Assembly (NCBI RefSeq): GCF_001700435.1
Contig: NZ_LYPC01000028.1
Location: 681,267 to 745,266 of the forward strand
DNA: 64,000 bases
Reading direction: 5' to 3'
Source of the DNA: Paenibacillus pectinilyticus
GTDB lineage: Bacteria; Bacillota; Bacilli; Paenibacillales; NBRC-103111
Shown here: positions 43,413-53,000 of the stretch, piece after piece
Layout: each line of letters opens with the position of its first letter
How positions within the stretch are numbered: the first letter of the stretch is position 1
The notes under the pieces: generated by a model
What the model was told of the DNA's origin: nothing
Databases searched by the model: none
What the model saw: only the letters and a program-made list of their open reading frames with translations
Made by a program: the position numbers and the translations under genes

Positions 43413-43907
43413 TTACATTGTCGGTTTTGGTGAGTGAGCTGTTTTATTTGTTTTAATAATCACTTCAATTCCTGGTTTTGGATAATATTCCTGTTCGAAA
43501 TTCTCCGGATCCTTTATTGACCACATAACGTAAGTTAAATATTCGTCATTTGGCGCACGAACTTCCTCAAAGTCCGTTATAAGCTCTTCCCCGGAAGCTA
43601 TAATTCTATATATTATAGAAAGATTTGCTATATTTGCAGCTACTTTTCTGTCAACAATATTTATAGTACTGATATTGCCTGGCTGAAGCTCAACACCTAA
43701 AGCAACGTTACCTGTATTTAGATTCCTTCCAGGTTCGGCATCATTAGTGTTAGCTCCTTGCGCCAATCCGATCTTGCATTCGTAAATTGTTGATTTATTG
43801 TTTAGCCCAAACTCATGAGTACACTGTGCTTCCATATATGCCTTGTATTCCTTTTCAAAATCTTCTCTTTTTATTTCCTCCGTTTTTAATAGCTCTAATT
43901 CTGTCAT
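43413..43907 (-). CDS. Hypothetical protein, 164 aa
   Basis: Soluble protein with an N-terminal charged helix (ELLKTEEIKREDFEKEYKAYMEAQC) and a beta-rich remainder (GVELQPGNISTINIVDRKV). TAAGGAG ribosome site before the ATG. No domain recognised; no operon partner. Confidence 0.6.
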   Translation of the reverse strand: MTELELLKTEEIKREDFEKEYKAYMEAQCTHEFGLNNKSTIYECKIGLAQGANTNDAEPGRNLNTGNVALGVELQPGNISTINIVDRKVAANIANLSIIYRIIASGEELITDFEEVRAPNDEYLTYVMWSIKDPENFEQEYYPKPGIEVIIKTNKTAHSPKPTM

Positions 43908-43964
43908 TATTTTTAATCGCTCCTTACTTATTTTTGTTAAATTTAAATGCGCATTTATATTATG

Positions 43965-44030
43965 CTAAGGTTTCAAGATAATTTTTATTGCACGATCCTC
44001 TTTATTATTGAATAACTTATAGGCGTGTTC
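43965..44030 (-). pseudogene. Tail fragment of a second zinc alcohol dehydrogenase
   Basis: The 66 bp repeat the 3' end of the dehydrogenase gene at 36295: they read HAYKLFNNKEDRAIKIILKP and a stop. The intact gene encodes HAYKIFNNKEDHAIKIVLKP. Several silent-type differences show that this is a diverged paralogue rather than a fresh copy. The rest of the gene is gone. Confidence 0.8.
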
Positions 44031-44499
44031 CTACCTATTAAGGCAATGCAAGATTAATTATATGGCGGTCGAAGTCTATTTAATTGAAGCCCGGAAATCA
44101 TGACTCCGGGCTAATTCACACATGTTGGTTCATCTTCCTTTAAGAGCGAAGTAAACTGGAAATGATAGGGCAGTTACAATGCTCAAACAAACAAATGAAC
44201 TGGGGATTATTAATTTTTCATTTAACAAGGCTCCTTAATTCCTTCAAATTCAATTAGTCATAGACTCCTCTAAGAAGGTGTACCATTATTATAGGTGATG
44301 AAGAAAATGTTTATTCAAAATGTTTATTCCTCCAATGCTTCCACAATACAGTAAAAAAATTGACATTTGATGACTCTTCCACTTATGCCGAACTCAAAGT
44401 ATCTCCTAAGTTATAATAATATTTAAAACTGCACATTTGCATTTAACTTATGTAGTAATAATCGTGTAAATTGCGTGATTTGACGTGGAGGAATGATAA
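44031..44499. other. Intergenic stretch between two pseudogenes
   Basis: AT-rich; the stem AGCCCGGA / TCCGGGCT (44089-44112) is the only clear structure and has no T-run. No gene seen. Confidence 0.5.
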
Positions 44500-45529
44500 A
44501 TGTCTTTTTATTAATGGAATTGAACTATGTCGTCGTTTTAATGCGGAAGTCGTTGAGCCTGTAATGACAAAAGCTTACTCCTTCCTATCCTATTCATCGG
44601 CTCTAATCGGTACCGGTAGTGAAGTACTGGGATAAGATACAGAAATGTCAACTGATCATGACTGGGGACCACGTGTATTTCTTTTTCTTAGCGAATCAGA
44701 TATCGAATATTCTTAACAAATACAAGTATCTCTACACGAACGAGCACCGAGACGGTTTTATGGCTTCCCAGTTGATGTACGAAAAAGCGCAATTACAACG
44801 GTGAAAAGGTTTGTTGAAAGCTGCTTGGCTGTCAATAGTAATGAACCCATAGAGGCTTTGGACTGATTAACGTTTCCTTCGCAGTCGCTACTTGAAATAA
44901 CTAGTGGAGCAGTTTACAGGGACGACAATGGTCTACTATGCACGTTACGCAAGCAACTCGAGTATTATCCTCATGATGTTTGGTTGTACCTAATGGCATC
45001 AAGTTGGCAGCGAATCGGTCAAGAAGAACATCTGCTGCTTCGTTCGGGTTTTATAGGCGACGAACTTGCTTCAGCTATTATTGCTTCACGCCTTGTCCGT
45101 GATATCATAAACCTTTGCTTTCTAATCGAGCGTAAATATGCTCCTTACCCGAAATGGTTTGGTACTACATTCAAGCATTTGAAGTGCAGTGACCAATTAA
45201 TTCCATATCTTTGGAATGCTCAGACAGCAACTACATGGAGAGAACGTGAGCATGCATTTAATAATGCGTACAAACACTTATCAAATATGCACAACGGACT
45301 AAAGCTTACTGAAAAGATCCCTATTACTGTTTCATACTTCTATGATCGCACATTTAAAGTAATGAATGGTGAACGAGTCGCTAGACTTATTGCAAATCAA
45401 ATTGAAGAGGCTGATATTAACCAGTTAGCTGAAAAACACTTGATTGGTAACATGGATCAGATTACACACAATACTGATTTTAGAAAGATACATTGTTGGT
45501 CTGATGGAGAAGGACAATATGCAAGATAA
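44500..45529 (+). pseudogene. Broken DUF4037 (nucleotidyltransferase-like) gene
   Basis: With GGAGG upstream, the gene starts MSF at 44500, shifts frame after a T-run (one extra T near 44507), then reads INGIELCRRFNAEVVEPVMTKAYSFLSYSSALIGTGSEVLG. In-frame stops follow before DTEMSTDHDWGPRVFLFL, after SESDIEYS, and inside IEALD-LTFPSQSLL, where TGG has become TGA. The last 181 codons (45529 end) are intact. GSEVLGxDTxxSxDHDWGPR is the DUF4037 hallmark. Upstream sequence between two stops also seems shortened. Confidence 0.8.
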
Positions 45530-45823
45530 GCTCTGAAAAAACTATTTGTTCCTATAAAAAGGGAACAGTAGTTTCCCCCTAGTTTGGTGATGATATTGTT
45601 TATTTTATCAACTCGTTGTTTGTGTATTTTAAACGAAAGCATACAAACACCACCGAATTCCTTCAGGGGATCTCTTGCAGGAGATAATTACATTATATGG
45701 AATTTAAATTTTAATTGTTACCTAAATAATAATATTTTAAGAAAAAACCAGAAGAGTTTTATGCTTTATTTCAACGAAATAATAGTATTCGTATGTGGTA
45801 CTACCGTTCTAAATACTATATAG

Positions 45824-45860
45824 AACAACCTCACTTCAATTAAAGTGAGGTTGTTTGTTG
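45824..45860 (+). terminator. Terminator downstream of the DUF4037 pseudogene
   Basis: AACAACCTCACTT / AAAGTGAGGTTGTT followed by TGTTG. Confidence 0.75.
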
Positions 45861-45885
45861 AGATTATTAAGTTGTTGAAATTTAT

Positions 45886-46011
45886 TTAACCACCAGAATT
45901 AATATTTGCATCATCAATACCATTATTACTACTACTTTTTTTACTTCTCTTTTGATTGGGTTTTTGGTTTTTTTGCTTTGCTGATTCTATACTCTTTTTT
46001 TGATTCGTCAT
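45886..46011 (-). CDS. 41-aa basic, low-complexity peptide
   Basis: MTNQKKSIESAKQKNQKPNQ at the start, then KRSKKSSSNNGIDDANINSGG. Lys/Gln/Asn/Ser-rich and probably disordered, in the style of minor spore peptides. The ribosome site is weak (GGTGGG), so coding is uncertain. Confidence 0.4.
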   Translation of the reverse strand: MTNQKKSIESAKQKNQKPNQKRSKKSSSNNGIDDANINSGG

Positions 46012-46190
46012 GATTTAGCCCACCCATCTTGAGTAATTGGAAGTATCAATAAATATGTTTTTAGGAACAATATACACCATCCAATAAGTGGCCCCTTTGG
46101 TACTCTCTCGTTCGAATAAATGATTTACATATAGGAGAAAACAAACATGTACATGTCATATACAAAATTATATGAAGGAGAGAAAAACAA

Positions 46191-46475
46191 ATGAAAAAGA
46201 AGGCCTTTATGTTTTTTTTAAGTAGCTGTTTCATGTTTCTATTGTATACAGGGGTATCGAGTGCCGCGGATAGTACAGGTATGAATGGCTCGGTAAATAA
46301 CGGATATGGCTCAGTTAACGGTACGGCTACTACTAATACTTACGGGACAAATTCAACAGCCACTTATAGAACTAATGCTGCTACAGATGACAATGATAAC
46401 AATTGGGGTTGGCTCGGCCTTCTAGGGTTAGTCGGTTTAGCTGGGTTAAAAAAGCGGAATCGTGAACATACCTAA
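46191..46475 (+). CDS. Secreted small protein with WGxxGxxGxxG C-terminal motif
   Basis: 94 residues: signal peptide 1-25, a Gly/Asn/Thr-rich linker, and a C-terminal hydrophobic segment NWGWLGLLGLVGLAGLKKR, which is the WGxxGW-type sorting-like tail found in Bacillales. Such proteins are anchored or processed at the membrane. AAGGAGAG precedes the ATG. Confidence 0.7.
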   Translation: MKKKAFMFFLSSCFMFLLYTGVSSAADSTGMNGSVNNGYGSVNGTATTNTYGTNSTATYRTNAATDDNDNNWGWLGLLGLVGLAGLKKRNREHT

Positions 46476-46565
46476 ATGCAGTTTTTCAAATAACCGTCTT
46501 TTTCTAAGGCGGTTATTTTATAATCCAACTTCAAGAATTCAATATTAGAGGAAATGAGTGATTAT

Positions 46566-47423
46566 ATGTATTATTATAAAGAAGAACTTATTAATCAAAT
46601 TACTCCAGACAAACCAGATCCAGCAGCAGCTAAAGTTTTACAAGAAGCTCTAGGCGGACAATTTGGTGAAATGAGAACTATGATGCAATATTCTTTTCAA
46701 AGCTCTAATTTCCGAGGTAAAGCTACACAGTACCGCGACCTAATCCGCGGCGTATTTCTGGAAGAATTAGCCCATGTGGAACTGGTTCAAAATACGATAA
46801 ATCAACTGCTAAACGACTCTGGTAACTCCACAGGTGTGGGGAATGCAGGAATCGATGGAGCTCCTCTTGATGAAGCCGTCAAAAATGCAAATCCCCATCA
46901 TTACATTGTTGGTGCTCAAGCTTCCTTACCCGTAGATGCAGGTGGTAACCCATGGAATGGTTCATGGGTGTATTCACATGGTAATTTAATTGCTGATTTA
47001 TTGAATAATTTAAGTCTCGAATCAACAGGAGTCCTTCAAAAAACCAGAATCTATGAAATGAGCTCCAATAAAACGCTCCGAGAGACGCTTGGATTCCTCA
47101 TCGTTCGAGATAATGCACATCAAAATGCTTTTGCTAAAGCTTTAGAAACGCTAGGTGTCGATTGGGGGAAGCTTTTCCCAGTTCCTAATTACGATATAAA
47201 TAAGTATCCTGAATGCAGAAAATTTGTAGAGATGGGTTATCATAATATTCAATTTAACTTTCGTTTAGACGATACGCGTATTGCTGAGGTCTACCAAGGT
47301 GCATCACCAAGTAGAAATAAAGGACAGCTTATAGTTGCCCCACCACCGATGGGATTCCCTGTTCCTCAACTACCAGACATGCCAAATGAGCATAGCCCAG
47401 GATTGCAAGATATGAATGTTTAA
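46566..47423 (+). CDS. Manganese catalase (spore-type)
   Basis: 285 residues from the ATG at 46566 (an earlier ATG at 46554 is too close to GAGGA). Dimanganese ligands: E35 in GEMRTMMQY, E66/E67 and H70 in EELAHVE, and E and H in the second helix pair (LSLESTGVLQ... and RDNAHQNAF). Breaks down hydrogen peroxide; close relatives (CotJC/YjqC) are spore coat enzymes, in line with the spore-like neighbours. A good terminator follows. Confidence 0.9.
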   Translation: MYYYKEELINQITPDKPDPAAAKVLQEALGGQFGEMRTMMQYSFQSSNFRGKATQYRDLIRGVFLEELAHVELVQNTINQLLNDSGNSTGVGNAGIDGAPLDEAVKNANPHHYIVGAQASLPVDAGGNPWNGSWVYSHGNLIADLLNNLSLESTGVLQKTRIYEMSSNKTLRETLGFLIVRDNAHQNAFAKALETLGVDWGKLFPVPNYDINKYPECRKFVEMGYHNIQFNFRLDDTRIAEVYQGASPSRNKGQLIVAPPPMGFPVPQLPDMPNEHSPGLQDMNV

Positions 47424-47436
47424 AACAAGCATACTT

Positions 47437-47480
47437 ATAGGCTTACACCTGAATGATCAGGAGTAAGCCTATTTTACTTT
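47437..47480 (+). terminator. Terminator after Mn catalase
   Basis: ATAGGCTTAC / GTAAGCCTAT stem with CTGA/TCAG inside, then TTTTACTTTT. Confidence 0.85.
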
Positions 47481-47498
47481 TACTTTAATGAACTTTAA

Positions 47499-47687
47499 CT
47501 AGTCGCTATCGTTATCATTATTGAAAATTGCATCCAGCTCTGAACTATGTACGTTCGCGGCTGCCTGGATCTCTTCATCTACTTTATTACTCCCTTGAAT
47601 TTGCTCCGCAGCTTCGGCTTGATTGTTCAATTGCTCAATAATTTGACCAGCGCCATGAGCGCCTTGATGTCCTCGACTTGATGTCAT
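47499..47687 (-). CDS. 62-aa hypothetical protein, spore-like
   Basis: MTSSRGHQGAHGAGQIIEQL start; helical middle (NQAEAAEQIQGSNKVDEEIQAAAN) and acidic end NNDNDSD. AAGGGAG lies 11 bp before the ATG. Composition resembles minor spore proteins; no family recognised. Confidence 0.5.
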   Translation of the reverse strand: MTSSRGHQGAHGAGQIIEQLNNQAEAAEQIQGSNKVDEEIQAAANVHSSELDAIFNNDNDSD

Positions 47688-47870
47688 CGTTGTTGCACAC
47701 TCCCTTATCGATAAATGAACTTCCAGCTATATTATGACGTTATTTCCCACCCTTATTCACGAATATTAAACTGAATGATAATCGGCAATATCATTGGCCT
47801 TCTTTTGGTCTGGGTTATTGAAAGCTGATCCTGATTTGACTCCAATAAAAAAACTCCATAGCTTGTTCGA

Positions 47871-47972
47871 TTAAATTTTAGGTGAATTTCGACGCTTGAT
47901 AATGGTACATATAAAACATTTCGTTTTTTTCCCTTTTAACAATTGCTCATTTTCGCAAAGTAAACAACGCAT
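47871..47972 (-). CDS. CxxC...CxxC zinc-knuckle micro-protein, copy 2
   Basis: 33 residues: MRCLLCENEQLLKGKKTKCF followed by ICTIIKRRNSPKI. Aligns without gaps to the copy at 38133 (MRC--CEN--KGKK--C-IC-I-KR). GGTGATC ribosome site close to the ATG. Too short for automatic gene finders. Confidence 0.6.
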   Translation of the reverse strand: MRCLLCENEQLLKGKKTKCFICTIIKRRNSPKI

Positions 47973-48115
47973 GTGATCACCTCAGGTGTAATGTGTCCAA
48001 AAGTTATAGTGAAAAATTCACTGTACAGTAACTTTATCCTAAATGTAGTTACAATTATTAGAGATTTGGACATAATATCGAGAAATTTATTTCACTTTAA
48101 AATAGGGGGATACTA

Positions 48116-48979
48116 ATGGAACATACACATTATGGGGATATGGAAGATACATTGGCTGATAATTATATACCGATGACTTCCGTTAAAAGCGGTGTCGGTG
48201 AAGAAGTTAGCGACGATCTGTTCTGCTATACCAATCAGATCGTCAACATAAGTTTGGTTGGCACTGCCGAAGATTGGGTGTTAGTTGATACAGGTATGCC
48301 ACAATCCGCAAACCGTATTTTGAAAATGGTTAAAGATCATTTTGGCGTAGATTCGAAACCAAAGGCCATAGTTCTAACGCACGGGCACTTTGATCACGTT
48401 GGGGCTGTCGTTGACCTTGTCGAGTCTTGGAATGTATTGGTGTATGCCCACGAATTAGAAATACCCTATTTAACCGGCCAAGCCAGTTATCCGGAACCTG
48501 ACGGGTCCGTTAAAGGTGGTATTATTGCTAAATTATCACCCTTCTTTCCTAATGAACCGATCAACCTTGGAAGTCATGTTCATCGTTTACCATCAGATGG
48601 CAGCATCCCTGGAATGTCCGGATGGCGATGGTTCCATACGCCAGGTCATACGCCTGGACATGTCTCGCTATTTCGAGATAAGGACAGGGCACTAATTGCA
48701 GGTGATGCATTTATAACGGTTGAGCAGGACTCACTATACAAGGTCTTAACTCAGAAAAAGCACCTGACAGGGCCTCCCGTATACTTTACAACCGATTGGC
48801 ATGCAGCTGAGCAGTCTGTAAGAAAGCTAGAATCTTTAAAGCCAAGCGTTGCAATATGCGGTCATGGGGTGCCTATGTCTGGTGAGGAACTAGCAAACGG
48901 TTTATCACAATTGGCAACCGATTTCAAAATTATTGCTGTCCCCGATCATGGCCGTTATGTAGATAACAATAATCATTGA
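48116..48979 (+). CDS. Metallo-beta-lactamase fold hydrolase
   Basis: 287 residues. Metal site THGHFDHVG (H89, H91, D93, H94), then HTPGHTPGH, AGDAF and CGHGVPMSG. Dinuclear metal hydrolase of the glyoxalase-II/RNase Z superfamily; substrate unknown. The long helix-rich C-terminus is typical of Bacillales YflN-like proteins. A GGGGG site precedes the ATG; no operon partner on the left. Confidence 0.88.
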   Translation: MEHTHYGDMEDTLADNYIPMTSVKSGVGEEVSDDLFCYTNQIVNISLVGTAEDWVLVDTGMPQSANRILKMVKDHFGVDSKPKAIVLTHGHFDHVGAVVDLVESWNVLVYAHELEIPYLTGQASYPEPDGSVKGGIIAKLSPFFPNEPINLGSHVHRLPSDGSIPGMSGWRWFHTPGHTPGHVSLFRDKDRALIAGDAFITVEQDSLYKVLTQKKHLTGPPVYFTTDWHAAEQSVRKLESLKPSVAICGHGVPMSGEELANGLSQLATDFKIIAVPDHGRYVDNNNH

Positions 48980-49066
48980 TGTAGATTGACGGGAAAATGA
49001 ATTGTAATGAGACACATGGGTATGATAATCAAGTCATTAAATTAGAAAAAAAGGAGCTACACTCAT

Positions 49067-49585
49067 ATGGGAATTTTAAGCGGTAATCCAAAAGATGAAC
49101 CTCTACACTACGGGGAAATCTTTAGTGTATGGACAGCATCCACAGTGGCTAAAGGAGCTGTATCCTGTTATCAAGCATATTTAAATCATTCAGGAGACAA
49201 AGATCTTAAAAAGATACTCGACGGTCTCATTGATCAAGCAAATCTTGAAATAAAAGAATTAGATAAAATACTTATTGATAACGGAATTGCCACAGTTCCA
49301 ACAATGCCTGAAAGACCGGCAGTTAAACTCGAGGATATCCCCGTCGGTGCAAGATTCGCTGATCCCGAGATTGCAGCCAAAATTGCTGCTGACGTTTCAT
49401 TGGGATTGGTTGCCTGCAGTCAAGCTATGGGTCAATCCATTAGAGTTGATATTGGCGCTTTATTTGCAAAATACCATATAACTAAAACAGCATTAGGCCT
49501 TAAAATACTTGAGATAAGTAAAGAAAAAGGTTGGCTAGTTCCTCCTCCACTACAAATAAAAAGGCCTGAAACAGTAAATGCGTAG
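49067..49585 (+). CDS. DUF3231 family protein (CotF-like helical bundle)
   Basis: 172 residues, all-helical. MGILSGNPKDEPLHYGEIFSVW is the family start; DIPVGARFADPEIAAKIAADVSLGL and KYHITKTALGLKILEISKEKGWLVPPP are further family marks. DUF3231 proteins are typical of Bacillales spore-formers, with unknown role. AAAAGGAG precedes the ATG. Confidence 0.85.
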   Translation: MGILSGNPKDEPLHYGEIFSVWTASTVAKGAVSCYQAYLNHSGDKDLKKILDGLIDQANLEIKELDKILIDNGIATVPTMPERPAVKLEDIPVGARFADPEIAAKIAADVSLGLVACSQAMGQSIRVDIGALFAKYHITKTALGLKILEISKEKGWLVPPPLQIKRPETVNA

Positions 49586-49621
49586 TTTTGATTTAAATCT
49601 TTAAAATATCAATAAATTAAT

Positions 49622-49652
49622 ATAAGTGAGCAGGATTTCTGCTCACTTATTA
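49622..49652 (+). terminator. Terminator after the DUF3231 gene
   Basis: ATAAGTGAGCAG / CTGCTCACTTAT perfect stem; followed by TA-rich DNA. Confidence 0.7.
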
Positions 49653-49683
49653 ACCCATTCTGCAACTTTGAGGAGGTTGAATT

Positions 49684-49836
49684 ATGGGTGAAAGTGGGAC
49701 GACGACATATCATCCGATCCGTTATGGTTTCGGAATAACCGTCAGGAACCCCCACGATTTTCTTTTAAAAATACATAGCTTTAAAAGTTCCTATGGTAGC
49801 TTTTGCAGCATCCCCGCCAGATTGAGCACGCTTTGA
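49684..49836 (+). CDS. Possible 50-aa protein
   Basis: MGESGTTTYHPIRYGFGITV start. A very strong TTTGAGGAGGTTG ribosome site precedes the ATG. Sequence is Ser/Phe/His-rich with no recognised domain; it could be the broken start of a longer gene. Confidence 0.4.
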   Translation: MGESGTTTYHPIRYGFGITVRNPHDFLLKIHSFKSSYGSFCSIPARLSTL

Positions 49837-49943
49837 CACGTTGTATCTCATCAATAACTAAAAAACTAAAACTGATTAAGCTTGCTACCTTGGCCATCCG
49901 TTTTCTATAACTTCAATTATCCTTCTTTCCGGTTCCAACGCAC

Positions 49944-49999
49944 CAAAAGTACACAGGAAACAGCCTCCTACTGGCTGCTCCCTGTGCACTTTTGTTCTT
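49944..49999 (+). terminator. Terminator-like stem before the glycosidase genes
   Basis: CAAAAGTACACAGG / CCTGTGCACTTTTG with inner CAGCC/GGCTG, then TTCTTT. Confidence 0.7.
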
Positions 50000-50073
50000 T
50001 ATCTAAGAGCGTAAGATCCGATTTCAACGCACATATAGATAAACTTTGCAGTGACTTTTACATATGCCTATAC

Positions 50074-53000
50074 TTAATTTGTAGAAATAGTTACATTGTC
50101 TAGATTTATACACTGGGTTGAAGCCGATTCCGCTTTATATGCTATCGTATTATTACCTGCATTTAAGGTCACAGTCTCGGTTTGCGTAGCCCATGTGTTC
50201 CAGTCTGTTGTTCCGTTAAAGGTTATATTCTTCAGCTTCGTACCGTTCACATAAAAACCCGTATTTGTACTTATGCCATTACCTGCCGAATACCTTAATG
50301 CGATGTTATAAGTCCCTGTTGTCGGCACATTTACTGTAAATGTAGTGGTTGGTCCTATATTATTATAATAGTTCGCAACAAAGCCTGTGCCCGTGTATCC
50401 CGTATGATCGGTGTAAACCCCCGCAGCGCCTGACAGAGTTGCATTTTCGGCTTCATACGTCTGACTACTGCTTATTGTGTTTATACTAATAGTTACATTG
50501 TCTAGATTTATACACTGGGTTGAAGCTGATTCCGCTTTATATGCTATCGTATTGCTGCCTGCGTTCAAGGTCACAGTCTCGGTTTGCGTAGCCCATGTGT
50601 TCCAGTCTGTTGTTCCGTTAGAGGTTATATTCTTCAGCTTCGTACCGTTCACATAAAAACCCGTATTTGTACTTGTGCCATTACCTGCCGTATACCTTAA
50701 TGCGATGTTATAAGTCCCTGTTGTCGGTACATTTACTGTAAATGTAGTGGTTGGTCCTATATTATTATAATAGTTCGCAACAAAGCCTGTGCCCGTGTAT
50801 CCCGTATGATCGGTGTAAACCCCCGCAGCGCCTGACAGAGTTGCATTTTCGGCTTCATACGTCTGACTTGAGCTACCTCCGCCAGTGCTCAACGCATATG
50901 TTTTTCCTGCAGTTGTGTTAAATGTATATATATCTCCATTCTTAGTTGTTGTTACCGTGTTACCATTTTCTGTAACAAGCATATTAGAGCCCGCCCACGG
51001 ATTTAAAATCCTAACAGTTTGACCCTTTTCACTATTAATAGTTACATTTGAAGCGACAGTATTCTGTAATTGCGCCGATACTAAAAAAGCACCGTCCGCC
51101 CTTAGTCGCTTAAACTTAGCGTTTGCATTGGGCCATTCAGGAAATAATCTGATAATTCCATCCTGGCTCTGCATCATACTTGCGTTTATATAATCAAGGC
51201 TTGACATGCTCTCCGTTCCATGTCCCCCTGTCGGTACTGTAAAATTCCTTCTCATGTTGTTTGTGAGCAATGTCTTGAACTGTGAAAGAAGAGCCCCGCC
51301 AGGATAACCTCCTCTTGCAGCCGATGACCATAGAAATCCTGATGCGTTCCCCGAACCCCAAGAATTGAATCCATCTACTGTATTATTAAAAATCGTTCTG
51401 GTCGTTGCATCCGATCCAAGATTCACTGCATTTCCATGTCCTGCTATCATAAGAATACCAGGCCAATCTCCGCTTCTGATAGGTCCACCATCAAACTCAA
51501 AAAATACTGTTTTTCCGTTATATGTTCCAGTAGGTAAATCCTTCATATTCGTTACGATATCCTGCCATAATGTACGTTTAGTAGAATCAACACCTAAATC
51601 CTGACTATATACGATCATATTCTTGAATAAATTCTTAACCATTGCGTTATCAACAGCAGCATTTATGTTCGTATGATCATAAAATTCCCTAGCTCCAGAA
51701 TATTTTATCACATATTTTCCATTCTCTTGCACAAGATAAGCTTCCCAGAAATCAGTCAAATGCTTCAGATAATTATAAGCACCAGACGAAAGATAATTTG
51801 TATCTTTTGTCGCATTATAATACCAAATGATAGGTTGCGCTGCCCAAACTGCAAGTCCTACCATGTTATAATGTAAATCACCTTCGGATGAGCTTCCCCA
51901 TGGACCTTGGGCACCGCCTACAACAATACCAGGTATTCCGTTGTTAAACTTTGTTCCCCACTCTCCGCCTGTTACCTGATTAATATAATTGTTTGAACCT
52001 GTTTGCGCAGCCCTATTTAACCCCTCGGTTTGCCAATCAAATACTTGCTGGTTATAAGGTAACAATAACTCTTGCCTATTACTTGAAGCAAAGCCTGCGA
52101 CTGTTGCCTGATTATTATAGGATAATTTGTAGTTGCCATCCCAATTGGGGGTATCATTTGTAACCCATGGCCCCATCAACCCGCCAATAATTTGTCCTTG
52201 TCTATAACTAGATCCAGCTTCATATAAAGCGCCGTAATAATATTTCTCCAACTGATCGTCATATGTCCTTACAAATGACTTGAGCCAATAGTTCTTCCAC
52301 CAGTTGAGATGGTCGGAGTGTAGTGTATCAATCGCACCTGATGTCATGCTATTTGCGGTAGCCGTTGCACCCGTAATATGATCCGTTATATTCTTGCCGG
52401 ATTTTATGGCTGTAATCACTCTTACAGTTGTATTGGGACTTAATGTAAATTGTTGAGTAGCATTGTTTGAACCATTGTTGCTTGTGCTAACATTAGCACC
52501 TATTACTTTTGTCGCAATAGCAGCCCTAGAGGTCCAATCATAACCACTTCCGCTTCCAGTTTCCCGCGCTGCCCAAGCAATCCCATTTGCATCAACTCCT
52601 GTCGAGACAGGATAAGTTGTAGGATTGTCATTCCTTGCCCATGTTTCAACATTTATGGATACATTGCTTGTGCCTGTTGTCCACACATCAGTGACGAGAA
52701 TATTTTGTGTCGCGGATACCCATGAACGCATTTTTACATTTCCATACCCCAGCGTGGTTCTGACTTCTGCATTAAGCATGTCTTGTTCTTGCTGAACTCC
52801 GCTTCCGGTTGAATTACCTGCAATAATGTTTACTGCACCAATAGGAAGAGGTTTAGCAAAGTTATGATGACCGTCCCAAAAATCAGTTGTTGAAATATAC
52901 GCGCGCTGCCAGTTATTATCGGTTGCAGTCACCACTCCTACATTGCCGTTCCCCATAATTGGCCCATCTGGAAAACCTGACGTTACAATATTGTTATTTA

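Noticed and set aside
45584..45823. 79-codon plus frame after the DUF4037 pseudogene
   Set aside because: No ribosome site; hydrophobic random-looking sequence.
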